A DNA stretch of 64,000 bases from Sediminicola sp. YIK13. Its GTDB lineage: Bacteria; Bacteroidota; Bacteroidia; Flavobacteriales; Flavobacteriaceae. How positions within the stretch are numbered: the stretch's first letter is position 1; each line of letters starts with the position of its first letter. The stretch is from contig NZ_CP010535.1 of NCBI RefSeq assembly GCF_001430825.1, positions 3,018,501-3,082,500 of the forward strand, read 5' to 3'. The notes beneath the pieces are model-generated. The model saw only the letters and a program-made list of their open reading frames with translations. It searched no databases and was not told the DNA's origin. The position numbers were made by a program, and so were the translations under genes. Shown piece by piece: positions 41,469 through 51,132 of this stretch.

Positions 41469-43128
41469 AAATGTTGAAACCGCCTGGCAGCGGTTAATGG
41501 GGTTGTTAAAGTTGGATAAGAGGGATATTCTGCAGACATTTTATTACGCCATCTTTGCTGGCTTTGTAAATCTTTCCCTTCCGCTAGGTATTCAGGCGAT
41601 CATAAATTTGATCCAAGGGGCTCAAATTAGTACCGCATGGATAATTTTGGTAGTTCTGGTCACGGGAGGTGTGGCATTTGCCGGTATATTACAGCTGATG
41701 CAGATTAGGATCATTGAAAACATACAGCAAAAAATATTTACCAGGGCTTCCTTTGAATTTGCATATCGCTTCCCAAAAATAAAAATGAGCGAATTACGGG
41801 ATTACTACCCGCCGGAATTGGCCAACCGCTTCTTTGATACTTTAAATGTTCAAAAAGGCCTTTCCAAGGTCCTATTGGATTTTCCCGCGGCAATTTTACA
41901 GATATTATTTGGGTTGATACTTCTTTCTTTCTATCACCCCTTCTTTATCCTTTATGGGCTGTTACTGTTATTGTTGATTTATGTGGTTTTTAAGTTCACT
42001 GCGCAAAAAGGGATGGACACTAGTTTGGAGGAATCAAAAAACAAGTACAAAGTAGCTCATTGGATACAGGAAATAGCTAGATCACTTGTGAGCTTTAAGC
42101 TCTCGGGGAGGACCAGCCATGCGCTTATAAAAAACGATGAGCTGGTTGCAGAATACTTGGAAGCAAGGGAAAATCACTTTAGGATCTTGGTAATACAGTT
42201 TATCCAGATGATTGGCTTTAAGGTTTTGGTAACAGGTGGTTTATTGCTGATAGGTGGTCTGTTGGTTCTAAACCAAGAAATGAATATTGGGCAATTTGTA
42301 GCGGCAGAAATTATCATTTTATTGGTGATCAATTCCGTGGAAAAATTGATTCGGGGATTGGAAACCATATATGATCTATTAACCTCTATAGAAAAATTAG
42401 GACAGGTTGTGGACAAGGAGTTGGAGTCACAGGAAGGGGAGACCCCCTTGACCCCTGAAATGGAATTGACCGTTGAATTGGACAACGTCTCCTACAGTGT
42501 GGTTGGAAGTAACAGAAAAATTATAAATGAGCTTTCATTAAAGATTCTTCCGAATACTTCAACGATCATTGTTGGACCCAATAGCTCTGGTAAATCTACA
42601 TTACTACGCCTAATCTCAGGGTTATTAACACCAACCGAAGGAGCTATTTTTGTAAATGACATTTCCTTGGAAAACATAGTACCCAACCATTACAGGTCAT
42701 TTTTAGGGCAATCCCTTACAGAGGAAAGTCCGTTTGAAGGCACAATATTTAACAATATTACCTTTGGGGATAAAAGTGTCCAGCAAAAAGATCTGAATTG
42801 GGCCATAGAAAAAGCCGGACTGTTGTCCTTTGTAAAGGAACAACCAAAAGGAATAAATACCTTTTTATACCCAGAAGGGCAACAAATCCCCTACACCATA
42901 TCCAAGAAAATTGTCTTGGCAAGAAGTATTGTAAGAAAGCCTAAGCTATTGATATTAAAAGATCCTCTTGACCAGTTGAATGCGTCAGAGGCTATTGAAA
43001 TCATGGATTTTTTAACTGCTAAAGATAGGCCATGGGCTTTGGTAGTTGTCAGCCAAGATCCAAATTGGTTGAGCCGTTGCGATAGAAAGATTGTGATAGA
43101 AGAAGGTAAAATTAAAAGTGTAAACTAG
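41461..43128 (+). CDS. ABC exporter with a degenerate ATPase domain
   Basis: A 555-residue half-transporter: six helices over about 20-310 and an ATPase domain at about 335-555. Walker A is intact (GPNSSGKST, about 372-380) and the Q-loop present (LGQSLTEE), but the signature LSGGQ is replaced by YTISKK, Walker B reads LLILKDP in place of LLILDEP (both the Mg-binding Asp and the catalytic Glu are changed), and the switch His is Gln (VVVSQDP). No peptidase domain. Such a protein should bind ATP but hydrolyse poorly. It sits in a TetR-ABC-HlyD-TolC operon, a type I export-like tripartite system. Confidence 0.88.
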   Translation: MAKNVETAWQRLMGLLKLDKRDILQTFYYAIFAGFVNLSLPLGIQAIINLIQGAQISTAWIILVVLVTGGVAFAGILQLMQIRIIENIQQKIFTRASFEFAYRFPKIKMSELRDYYPPELANRFFDTLNVQKGLSKVLLDFPAAILQILFGLILLSFYHPFFILYGLLLLLLIYVVFKFTAQKGMDTSLEESKNKYKVAHWIQEIARSLVSFKLSGRTSHALIKNDELVAEYLEARENHFRILVIQFIQMIGFKVLVTGGLLLIGGLLVLNQEMNIGQFVAAEIIILLVINSVEKLIRGLETIYDLLTSIEKLGQVVDKELESQEGETPLTPEMELTVELDNVSYSVVGSNRKIINELSLKILPNTSTIIVGPNSSGKSTLLRLISGLLTPTEGAIFVNDISLENIVPNHYRSFLGQSLTEESPFEGTIFNNITFGDKSVQQKDLNWAIEKAGLLSFVKEQPKGINTFLYPEGQQIPYTISKKIVLARSIVRKPKLLILKDPLDQLNASEAIEIMDFLTAKDRPWALVVVSQDPNWLSRCDRKIVIEEGKIKSVN

Positions 43129-43133
43129 GAGCT

Positions 43134-44483
43134 ATGCTGAATATTGCTAAAAACGAGCTGAATAAGAAAGTAGATCTAACAGGGTATAAATCTGGCACAC
43201 GGGTTTTCCACAAAAGGCACTATAAGCACTTTAACAGGTTTTTACTAGTTTCTGCTATTTTTGCCTTCATTGTTTTATTCCTTCCCTGGACCCAAAACAT
43301 TAGGGCTCTGGGTTATCTAACTACGCTAAAACCTGGTCAAAGGCCACAGACGGTCCAATCCCCTATTCCGGGCAGGATTGAAAAGTGGTATGTTCAAGAA
43401 GGGGATTTTGTAAATAAGGGAGATACGATCCTATTTATCTCAGAGATCAAAAACGAGTACTTTGATCCAAATTTGGTACAGAGAACAGGACAACAGATCA
43501 AGGCCAAATCCATGGCCGTTTCTTCCTATGGAGAAAAGGTCAAGGCCCTGAACAACCAGATCGGTGCCGTAATGCAGGAAAGAATACTAAAATTAAAGCA
43601 GGCGGAAAATAAATTGATCCAGTCCAGGTTAAAGGTAAAGAGTGATAGTATCGATTTAGAGGCCGCGAAAACCAATATAAGTATTGCCCAGAGGCAGTAT
43701 GAAAGGGTTGTTCAATTGGAAAAGGAAGGTTTGAAGGCGGTCACTGATGTTGAAGAAAAGCGATTGAAGCTACAAGAGACACAGGCCAAGTTGATTTCCC
43801 AGGAAAACAAGCTTTTAGCTACCATAAATGAAGTGCTTAACTCCGAGATGGAAATAAACCGGGTTCGAGCAGAGTATACCGATAAGCTTTCAAAAGCCCA
43901 AAGCGATATGTTTACGGCCCAATCCAATCAGTTCGATTCCGAAGCACAGGTATCCAAACTGGAGAGCGATTATACCAATTATGAGATGCGGAACGATATG
44001 TATTATATCCGTGCCCCACAATCGGGATATATCAATAAGGCTATTCAAGGCGGGATTGGGGAAACATTCAAAGAGGGGGACCGTTTGGTAGGTATAATGC
44101 CATCTGATTATGAATTGGCTGTTGAAACCTTTGTGGAGCCTATAGACCTTCCCTTGGTCCATTTGGGAGAGGAATTTAGAATTCAATTCGATGGGTGGCC
44201 CGCCATTGTTTTTAGCGGATGGCCAAACTTATCCTATGGTACCTATGGCGGCAAAGTCGTGGCCATAGAAACTTTTATCAGTGATAATGGCAGATACAGG
44301 GTGCTTTTAGCTCCTGATCCGGCAGATCACCCTTGGCCCAAGGATATTCGCGTAGGATCTGGGGCAAATACACTGGCCTTGTTGGAGGACGTTCCAATCT
44401 GGTTTGAACTATGGCGTCAATTAAATGGCTTTCCTCCCAACTATTATCAGCCAAATACTGACGCCTCCAATAGTAAGAAGTAA
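43134..44483 (+). CDS. HlyD-family periplasmic adaptor
   Basis: A 449-residue membrane-fusion protein: an N-terminal membrane helix (about 36-56), a lipoyl half-motif (PIPGRIEKWYVQEGDFVNKGDTIL), a long coiled-coil hairpin (about 110-290, rich in Lys, Gln and Glu) and a barrel domain with YIRAPQSGYINKAIQGGIGETFKEGD. It bridges the inner-membrane ABC protein and TolC. It overlaps the TolC gene by one base and follows the ABC gene by 5 bases. Confidence 0.92.
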   Translation: MLNIAKNELNKKVDLTGYKSGTRVFHKRHYKHFNRFLLVSAIFAFIVLFLPWTQNIRALGYLTTLKPGQRPQTVQSPIPGRIEKWYVQEGDFVNKGDTILFISEIKNEYFDPNLVQRTGQQIKAKSMAVSSYGEKVKALNNQIGAVMQERILKLKQAENKLIQSRLKVKSDSIDLEAAKTNISIAQRQYERVVQLEKEGLKAVTDVEEKRLKLQETQAKLISQENKLLATINEVLNSEMEINRVRAEYTDKLSKAQSDMFTAQSNQFDSEAQVSKLESDYTNYEMRNDMYYIRAPQSGYINKAIQGGIGETFKEGDRLVGIMPSDYELAVETFVEPIDLPLVHLGEEFRIQFDGWPAIVFSGWPNLSYGTYGGKVVAIETFISDNGRYRVLLAPDPADHPWPKDIRVGSGANTLALLEDVPIWFELWRQLNGFPPNYYQPNTDASNSKK

Positions 44484-45886
44484 TGAAGAAAAGCATACTA
44501 TATTTCGTCTTTTTTGCCTTTTTCTTATCAAGTGCCCAGGAGCCGGATACCCTTGTTTTGAAATTTAGGGAGTATCTAGGATATGTAAAAAAATACCATC
44601 CCATTGCAAAACAGGCAGAGCTGGCCTTGGCTACTGGCCAAGCAAATCTAATGCGTGCAAGGGGTGGCTTTGATCCCAAAATTGAGGTAGATTTTGATCA
44701 GAAGGATTTTAAAGGGACCACCTATTATGACAAGCTCAATGCGGCCTTTAAAATCCCTACGTGGTACGGCTTGGAACTCAAAGGAAAATTTGAACAGAAT
44801 GAGGGGTCCTTTTTAAATCCCGAAAATAATGTGCCAGAGGAAGGACTTTACAGCGCTGGAATATCTTTCTCCCTGGCTCAGGGATTTTGGATCAATGAAA
44901 GAATGGCGACATTAAAGCAGGCAAAGCTTTTTCGCGAGCAGAGTAAAGCTGATCGTGATCTCCTCATTAATCAAATTCTTTTTAACGCCTCCTTGGCTTA
45001 TTTTGATTGGTTGCAGGCCTATAATGAAATGGAGATTTTCAATAACTTTTACGCCAATGCCCAAATAAGGTTTGAGGGGGTAAGAAAAAGTGCACGTGTT
45101 GGGGAAATTGCCGCTATTGATACCGTAGAGGCAAAAATTGTGGTTCAGGACAGGGCACTTGGCTTGGAGCAGGCCAAGGTAAGGTTGATGAACAAGTCCT
45201 TGGAGCTTTCTAATTTCCTTTGGTTAAACAATAATATTCCAGTTGAGCTACAAAGTAACGTGGTGCCAGATTTCAATTTGGACGGGGATATAGATGCGAC
45301 CTTGGAAATTATGGGAATGCCTCTGGATAGTTTTTCAATCGAAAAACACCCAAAACTAAAATCCCTTACTTATAAAATTGAAGGTTTGGAGGTCAATAAA
45401 AGGCTCAAGGCCAACAAGTTGTTGCCGAAAATAGATTTGGAGTATAATTTTTTAACTGAGACCCCAGAGTTGATTAACTCCTTGGAAACCCAAAATTATA
45501 AAGGAGGCATTAATTTTCAGTTACCATTGTTTCTTAGAAAGGAAAGGGGTGATTTGAAGTTGGCAAAATTCAAATTACAAGACGCCCAGTACGAATTTGA
45601 TAATACCCAACTTGAGTTGAAAAACAAAATTGTTGCCATATACAGGGAGTTGGAATCTTTTGAGATCCAGAATAAATTGATAGCTGATATTGTTAAAAAT
45701 TACCAAGCACTGCTAAGTGCTGAAGAGCGCAAATTCAGCTTTGGCGAAAGCTCCATATTTTTAATCAACTCTAGGGAAAGCAAACTCATAGATTCAGAGC
45801 TAAAGCGAAACCAGGTCCAAAATAAATTTTTCACAACAAAGGCAAAATTGTTCAACAGTTTGGCTGTAAATCCGGAAAACTTGTAG
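44483..45886 (+). CDS. TolC-family outer membrane efflux protein
   Basis: A 467-residue protein with a signal peptide (MKKSILYFVFFAFFLSSA) and two TolC-type repeats rich in long helices (LKFREYLGYVKKYHPIAKQAELALATG; LKKLKSLTYKIEGLEVNKRLKANKLLP-like second repeat). It is the outer-membrane channel of the exporter. Its ATG overlaps the HlyD stop (TAATG). It ends the operon; I see no clear terminator in the 75 bases after it. Confidence 0.9.
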   Translation: MKKSILYFVFFAFFLSSAQEPDTLVLKFREYLGYVKKYHPIAKQAELALATGQANLMRARGGFDPKIEVDFDQKDFKGTTYYDKLNAAFKIPTWYGLELKGKFEQNEGSFLNPENNVPEEGLYSAGISFSLAQGFWINERMATLKQAKLFREQSKADRDLLINQILFNASLAYFDWLQAYNEMEIFNNFYANAQIRFEGVRKSARVGEIAAIDTVEAKIVVQDRALGLEQAKVRLMNKSLELSNFLWLNNNIPVELQSNVVPDFNLDGDIDATLEIMGMPLDSFSIEKHPKLKSLTYKIEGLEVNKRLKANKLLPKIDLEYNFLTETPELINSLETQNYKGGINFQLPLFLRKERGDLKLAKFKLQDAQYEFDNTQLELKNKIVAIYRELESFEIQNKLIADIVKNYQALLSAEERKFSFGESSIFLINSRESKLIDSELKRNQVQNKFFTTKAKLFNSLAVNPENL

Positions 45887-45960
45887 ACGGTAGGGCGAGT
45901 TGTCTAAAAAAATTTTAAAGAAAAGACTAATTTCATCGTATAATCAAAAAGCTGGACCAG

Positions 45961-46890
45961 ATGGACGGAAGAATAAATAAAGGTTATAGGGTGCTAAGTC
46001 ATGCAGGGGCTTATTTAAAACGATCCCGTAAACTGCGTATAAGCTTCAATTCCTTTTTTAAGGATACCTTTTTTATAGTGATAGGAATTTTTTCTGCCGC
46101 ATTTGGTCTGGAGAGTTTTCTTTTACCCAACAGATTTATAGATGGTGGGGCCACGGGAATTTCTTTGTTGGCTACGGAAATAACCATATTGCCACTATAT
46201 CTTTTGATTATAGTGGTGAACATACCTTTTCTGATACTTGGGTACAAGGTTATTGGAAAGACATTCGCCATAAAAGCATCCTTAGCTATACTAGGTCTTG
46301 CCCTGGTGTTGGCCACGATGCACTTTCCAGAAATTACCCAGGATAAATTATTGGTAGCCGTTTTTGGAGGCTTCTTTTTAGGTGCAGGAATAGGACTTTC
46401 CATAAGAGGAGGCGGTGTTTTGGATGGTACGGAAGTTTTGGCCATCTTTTTAAGCAGAAAGATGGGGACCACTATTGGGGATATCATTATACTTATTAAC
46501 ATAGTTATATTTCTGGCAGCTGCTTACTTGCTCTCTATTGAAACTGCCCTTTATTCCATGCTGACCTATTTATCGGCTTCGAAGACCTTGGATTTTGTAG
46601 TGGATGGTATTGAAGAATATACGGGTGTTACCATTATTTCGCTGAAAAGCGAAGCTATGAGAATCATGATAACAGAAAAATTGGGGAGGGGATTAACCAT
46701 ATATCGCGCAAAGGGGGGATATGGAAAAAATGGTATTCACAATGATTACGATGTGATTTATACTGTAATTACCCGATTGGAAATACGAAAATTAAATATT
46801 GAGATCTCCAAGATAGATCCCAATGCCTTTGTGGTGATGAACAGTATCAATGATACCCGTGGTGGTATGATAAAGAAGAGGCATTTATAA
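45961..46890 (+). CDS. YitT-family membrane protein
   Basis: A 309-residue protein with about five helices forming the YitT (DUF161) domain (FGLESFLLPNRFIDGGATGISLLATE at about 50-75, GGGVLDGTEVLAIFLSRKMG) and a C-terminal soluble DUF2179 domain (RAKGGYGKNGIHNDYDVIYTVITRLEIRKL). YitT proteins are of uncertain function, possibly transporters. The DUF2179 fold resembles ligand-sensing PII-like modules. Monocistronic. Confidence 0.88.
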   Translation: MDGRINKGYRVLSHAGAYLKRSRKLRISFNSFFKDTFFIVIGIFSAAFGLESFLLPNRFIDGGATGISLLATEITILPLYLLIIVVNIPFLILGYKVIGKTFAIKASLAILGLALVLATMHFPEITQDKLLVAVFGGFFLGAGIGLSIRGGGVLDGTEVLAIFLSRKMGTTIGDIIILINIVIFLAAAYLLSIETALYSMLTYLSASKTLDFVVDGIEEYTGVTIISLKSEAMRIMITEKLGRGLTIYRAKGGYGKNGIHNDYDVIYTVITRLEIRKLNIEISKIDPNAFVVMNSINDTRGGMIKKRHL

Positions 46891-46972
46891 GTATTTACGG
46901 CATCCCGTTTTAGGGAATGGTTGTCATCATCTAAATAATAGAGACGTTTATTTTTGTCTTAAACTGAGAACA

Positions 46973-47599
46973 TTGGAATATAATATTAAAGAAAAAGCAA
47001 TTAAAAAACTGATAAGCAAGGGTATCTCCCAGGCTTTATCCTATAGTGAATATAGATTGTTGATGGACCAATTGGTTCTAAGGTCTGGAACAACCGGACT
47101 TGAACAGACTCAAATGTATATAGATTATACAAAGCTGAACCAGCAACGGATGAAGCGTTTAGACAAAATGTTAAAGTTGCCTGAGGAAATCAAGGTCAAG
47201 ATTGGGAAAAGTTCTCTTAAAATGACATGGTTGGTCCTTTCTGAAAGTTGGTGTGGAGATGCTGCACAAACGATTCCTGTCATCAATAAACTTGCAGTTT
47301 CAAATCCAAATATTAGCCTTAAAATAATTCAAAGGGATGAGCATATGGAGTTAATGCAACATTTTCTTACCCAGGGGTCCAGATCGATTCCCAAATTGTT
47401 GGCGATTGATTCTATTTCCAATGATATTTTATGGACTTGGGGGCCAAGACCTAGTAAGGCTGCACAATTGGCCCATGAATATAAAAAAGAGCATGGTGAA
47501 CTTACACCACAATTTAAAGAAGAGCTACAAGTTTGGTACAACAAGGATAAAGGGAAAAATACAATGTCCGATCTATTGCATTTACTTTCCTTGGAATAG
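46973..47599 (+). CDS. Thioredoxin-like protein with a single active-site cysteine
   Basis: A 208-residue thioredoxin-fold protein. The active-site position reads SESWCGDAAQTIPVINKLA, so only the first cysteine of the CxxC pair remains (C-G-D-A), and the conserved cis-Pro lies in GSRSIPKLLA. No signal peptide is seen, so it is probably cytoplasmic. The start codon is TTG; no ATG lies nearby. The 3' end overlaps the convergent TonB-like gene by 18 bases. Function not known; it may bind or transfer thiols without disulfide exchange. Confidence 0.8.
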   Translation: MEYNIKEKAIKKLISKGISQALSYSEYRLLMDQLVLRSGTTGLEQTQMYIDYTKLNQQRMKRLDKMLKLPEEIKVKIGKSSLKMTWLVLSESWCGDAAQTIPVINKLAVSNPNISLKIIQRDEHMELMQHFLTQGSRSIPKLLAIDSISNDILWTWGPRPSKAAQLAHEYKKEHGELTPQFKEELQVWYNKDKGKNTMSDLLHLLSLE

Positions 47600-48310
47600 G
47601 TAAGTAATCGTTCCCTTTTGGTTATCAACGTCACTGGGATTAAATCTAGCCAAAAGGGCATAGGTGATGGCATTTTCTACCAGACATCCGTTCAAGGTAT
47701 TGGAGCTTTTTTTATTTACTTCTGCTTCGATAACATAGCCACTGCGATCAACAAGTATGTTGATGACAATTTTTCCTCCCTCAATACAGGTGTAAACCGG
47801 GATAGGCAGGTCATAATGATTACGGTCCACCAAGGAATAGGAAACAGTGGTGCTTCTTTTGAAATTACTGGTATTTTTTGTTTTCTTGGCCTCTAGCTCC
47901 CCGAGTTTTTGCTTGGCCTCTTCTCGTTGTTTGGCCAGTTTTTGAAGATTGGCACCATAACCGGTTGTAGAATTCAGAAAATCGGTTTCTTCATCGCTTG
48001 TGGAGGATGATTCCAGATCTTCTTTAAGCTCCTCCAAGGTCTTTAAAGGTTCGGGATTTCCAAAGCTGGGTTTTGATGCTTCGTTTACCGCCAGATTACT
48101 TTTGCTTTGACTAGGTTGATCCAATTCCTTATTAGCTTTATTCTCTTCTTCCAGTAATTTTTCCAACTCTTCATCATCAAGCAGGGTAAGCTCAATAATA
48201 TACTCCTCCTGTTCCTTGGCTCCTAAGTGAATGTTGTACAGTGCCAACACCATTAGGGACATGGAAAAGAACGTTATCAAAAAGGAAAGTTGACTTCTAT
48301 TCAATTTCAT
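47582..48310 (-). CDS. TonB-like periplasmic protein
   Basis: A 242-residue protein anchored by one N-terminal helix (about 10-27, FLITFFSMSLMVLALY), followed by an acidic stretch (EELEKLLEEENKANKE), a charged coiled coil (about 125-145) and a C-terminal domain of TonB type (PVYTCIEGGKIVINILVDRSGYVIEAEV; ITYALLARFNPSDVDNQKGTITYLF). The linker is acidic and Ser-rich, not Pro-rich as in classic TonB, so it may be a TonB family relative rather than the energy transducer. No ExbB or ExbD gene is adjacent. Confidence 0.72.
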   Translation of the reverse strand: MKLNRSQLSFLITFFSMSLMVLALYNIHLGAKEQEEYIIELTLLDDEELEKLLEEENKANKELDQPSQSKSNLAVNEASKPSFGNPEPLKTLEELKEDLESSSTSDEETDFLNSTTGYGANLQKLAKQREEAKQKLGELEAKKTKNTSNFKRSTTVSYSLVDRNHYDLPIPVYTCIEGGKIVINILVDRSGYVIEAEVNKKSSNTLNGCLVENAITYALLARFNPSDVDNQKGTITYLFQGK

Positions 48311-48381
48311 ACATCTAATACCTCTTGTGGTTTTTTAGATTTTACATAATTGACGCACAGTGGGACTAAACCCTTTTGTCA

Positions 48382-49086
48382 CTAAGTATTCAATCGATCA
48401 GGAAGCAGTGCATCCTGAAAATCAAGAGGTGTTACAGCATTATCTACGTTGAAATCACCTATTTTGGTTCTTCTTAATGAAGAAAGATGTCCTCCGGAAT
48501 CCAATGCTTTGCCAAAATCATTGGCCAAAGACCTGATATAGGTGCCCTTGCTACAGACGACTAGGAATGTAATGATGGGCATTTCAATTTTGGTTATTTC
48601 AAAGTTATGAATTTCAACGCTCCTCGATTGTATTTCTACTTCTTTTCCTTCCCTTGCATACTCGTATAATCTTTTTCCGTCTTTTTTTAGAGCGGAAAAT
48701 ACAGGAGGGAATTGTTGAATTTCGCCAATGAACTGTTCTGTGGTTCGATGAATCAGTTCTTCCGTGATGTGCTCAGTGGGATAGGTATTGTCAACTTCGG
48801 TCTCAAGATCATAAGAAGGGGTCGTGGCACCTAAGGTAATGGTACCCGTATATTCTTTTACCTGTCCCTGTAATTCGATAATTCTTTTGGTAAATTTTCC
48901 AGTACAGACCAATAGTAGTCCAGTTGCAAGAGGGTCCAAAGTCCCCGCGTGGCCAATCTTTATTTTCTTGAGCTCAAATTTGCGTCGAATAGCCCATTTT
49001 AAGGCGTTTACTGCTTGAAAAGAAGTCCAGGTGAGCGGTTTGTCTATCAGCAATATCTGCCCTTCCAAGTAATCTTCTTTCGTCAT
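48382..49086 (-). CDS. truB: tRNA pseudouridine(55) synthase
   Basis: A 234-residue TruB that makes pseudouridine 55 in the T-loop of tRNAs. The catalytic Asp lies in GHAGTLDPLATGLL (about 45-58), after WTSFQAVNALKWAI; the C-terminal sequence SSLRRTKIGDF matches the family. The gene starts one base within the uppP stop codon (TAATG), and is the last of the ftsX-DUF3098-uppP-truB unit. There is no C-terminal PUA domain. Confidence 0.95.
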   Translation of the reverse strand: MTKEDYLEGQILLIDKPLTWTSFQAVNALKWAIRRKFELKKIKIGHAGTLDPLATGLLLVCTGKFTKRIIELQGQVKEYTGTITLGATTPSYDLETEVDNTYPTEHITEELIHRTTEQFIGEIQQFPPVFSALKKDGKRLYEYAREGKEVEIQSRSVEIHNFEITKIEMPIITFLVVCSKGTYIRSLANDFGKALDSGGHLSSLRRTKIGDFNVDNAVTPLDFQDALLPDRLNT

Positions 49087-49871
49087 TATATCACGGTTAG
49101 GGGTCTAATGAAAAAATGGATGATCAGAATGGCAAAACCTACAATGATACGGTAGTAGCCAAACATTTTGAAGCCGTGCTTGCTCAAATATCCAATAAAG
49201 GTTTTAATGGCAAATAGTGCCACTAAAAATCCGACGACATTCCCGATGATCAAATAATTGACCTGATCACTGGTAAGGGTAAAGCCTGCATCGTAATAGT
49301 CGTAACTTTTCTTCAGGGTGGCCCCCAGCATGGTAGGGAGGGCCAAGAAAAAAGAAAATTCAGCTGCCGCAGTTCTGGAAAGCTTTTGTGTCATTCCTCC
49401 TACAATACTGGCTCCACTTCTGGAGACACCGGGTATCATTGCCAAACACTGGAAAAGTCCAATTCTGAAAGCGGTACGATAGGAGATCTCCGTATTTTCG
49501 GCATCTCCAAACCAATCATCAACCTTTAATAGAATGAAGCCCCCGAGAACCAAGGAAACTGCCACGGTCAACGGATTTTCCAGTAAGGAATCAATGACAT
49601 CACTTAACAACAATCCGAAAACTACGGCCGGAATAAAGGCCACCAATAGTTTATAGTAAAAATCCAAAGTTTGAAAAAATCTTTTAAAATAAAGGACTAC
49701 CACGGAAAGGATGGTCCCCAGTTGGATGACTATTGTGAACAATTTGGTAAAATCATCCTGTGCAATTCCAAAAAAGGAGGATGCGATAATCATGTGCCCT
49801 GTTGATGACACCGGTAAATACTCGGTAATGCCTTCAATGATGGCAAGTATAATAGCTTGTAGTAAGTCCAA
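49086..49871 (-). CDS. uppP: Undecaprenyl-diphosphate phosphatase
   Basis: A 261-residue membrane enzyme that dephosphorylates undecaprenyl diphosphate to recycle the lipid carrier of peptidoglycan synthesis. Signatures are [17 protein letters not shown] at about 14-30 and [14 protein letters not shown] at about 146-159. It is preceded by the DUF3098 gene by 2 bases and followed by truB with a one-base overlap. Confidence 0.95.
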   Translation of the reverse strand: MDLLQAIILAIIEGITEYLPVSSTGHMIIASSFFGIAQDDFTKLFTIVIQLGTILSVVVLYFKRFFQTLDFYYKLLVAFIPAVVFGLLLSDVIDSLLENPLTVAVSLVLGGFILLKVDDWFGDAENTEISYRTAFRIGLFQCLAMIPGVSRSGASIVGGMTQKLSRTAAAEFSFFLALPTMLGATLKKSYDYYDAGFTLTSDQVNYLIIGNVVGFLVALFAIKTFIGYLSKHGFKMFGYYRIIVGFAILIIHFFIRPLTVI

Positions 49872-49873
49872 AT

Positions 49874-50137
49874 TTATTTTTTCTTGTGGGGGTTCAACAA
49901 AATGGCGTAGATCTCAATGCCCAGTCCCAATAGCACCAAGGTAGGGGCCAAACGGATTCTCCTGAAGTTGTATATCTCTGGGTTAAAAACAGTGGGGTCG
50001 TCACTACCTCCTCCGCTCATTAAGATAAATCCCAACGCCATACAGGCCAAGCCGATGAACATAAAAAGATAGTTCTTTTTTTGAAATATAAATTCAGGTT
50101 TCGGACCTTGGTTCTGATTCGTGCTGTTTTTCTTCAT
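49874..50137 (-). CDS. DUF3098 membrane protein
   Basis: An 87-residue protein with two helices (about 28-43 and 64-82) and a short soluble N-terminus. DUF3098 is confined to Bacteroidota and always seems to sit between ftsX and uppP. The glycine-rich loop [17 protein letters not shown] separates the two helices. Its function is unknown, but its place in a division and cell-wall operon suggests a role there. Confidence 0.83.
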   Translation of the reverse strand: MKKNSTNQNQGPKPEFIFQKKNYLFMFIGLACMALGFILMSGGGSDDPTVFNPEIYNFRRIRLAPTLVLLGLGIEIYAILLNPHKKK

Positions 50138-50146
50138 ACCGCAAAT

Positions 50147-51025
50147 TTAGTAATATAAATCGTCTGTCCTAAGATTTAAAAAACGCTGTGTGGCAAAAAA
50201 GGTACTCAAAACGGATATAAGCACTCCCAAAAGAAAAACCCCGACAAATAAAAAGCCTAGGACAAGAGGATCATCTATAAGATTCAGTTCGGGAAATTGA
50301 TCGTTTACGTAGTAAAGGGTGCCGCCCAAGGCTAGCAATGCCAAGAATGCACCCAACATTCCTAATTTAATATTGGTGTAGATAAACGGGCGTCGAATAA
50401 ATTTCTTGGTAGCGCCCACCATTTGCATGGTTTTAATGATAAATCTTTTGGAATATATGGATAAACGGATAGAACTATTGATCAGTAATACCGCAATAAA
50501 GGTAAAGATGGCACTTGCCACTAAAATCCAAAAGCTAATGCGTTTTACGTTTTCGTTCAATAGGGTGATCAAAGGTTGGTCGTAACTGACTTCTTCCACA
50601 TAACCCTTGGCAGCTAGGTTGGAAGCAATTTCCTCTATTTGCTCTGAGGAGACAAAATCTGCTTTCAGCTTTACGTCAATAGAGTTCTTTAAAGGGTTGT
50701 AGCCTAAAAATTCGATAAAATTTTCACCAATTTCCTCACTGTGCTGTTCCGCGGCCTCCTCTTTGGAAACGTAGGTTGCAGATCGGGTGTATTCTGCCAA
50801 GGCCAAACTTTTTTGTAGTTGGTCTACTTCAACAGGCTTTGCACTGTCCTTTAAAAAGACAGAAATGGATATCTGTTCTTTGAAATGATCTCCCATTTTT
50901 TTGGTATTCAATACCAAAAGGCCCAGAATTCCCAGTAAAAATAGTACAAGGCCTATGCTAAGTACCACGGAGAAATAAGAGGAGATCAGTTTTCTTTTTT
51001 GATAGCGTTCAAAAGATTTGCTCAT
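50147..51025 (-). CDS. ftsX: Cell division protein FtsX
   Basis: A 292-residue ABC-permease-like protein with four membrane helices (about 16-38, 165-185, 218-240, 258-280) and a periplasmic domain between helices 1 and 2 (ISISVFLKDSAKPVEVDQLQKSLA, with EEVSYDQPLITLLNENVKRI). FtsX works with FtsE to regulate peptidoglycan hydrolases at the septum. There is no ftsE next to it; in Bacteroidota it is usually elsewhere. Confidence 0.93.
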   Translation of the reverse strand: MSKSFERYQKRKLISSYFSVVLSIGLVLFLLGILGLLVLNTKKMGDHFKEQISISVFLKDSAKPVEVDQLQKSLALAEYTRSATYVSKEEAAEQHSEEIGENFIEFLGYNPLKNSIDVKLKADFVSSEQIEEIASNLAAKGYVEEVSYDQPLITLLNENVKRISFWILVASAIFTFIAVLLINSSIRLSIYSKRFIIKTMQMVGATKKFIRRPFIYTNIKLGMLGAFLALLALGGTLYYVNDQFPELNLIDDPLVLGFLFVGVFLLGVLISVLSTFFATQRFLNLRTDDLYY

Positions 51026-51132
51026 AGCGAAAAATCATGACGTAAAAGTAATAAAGTAAATTGAATATGAAATGGCCCTTAAGGTTTTCCGAGGTATTTT
51101 AATGAAAGAAATTATAGAGGCGTATTGGGAGG

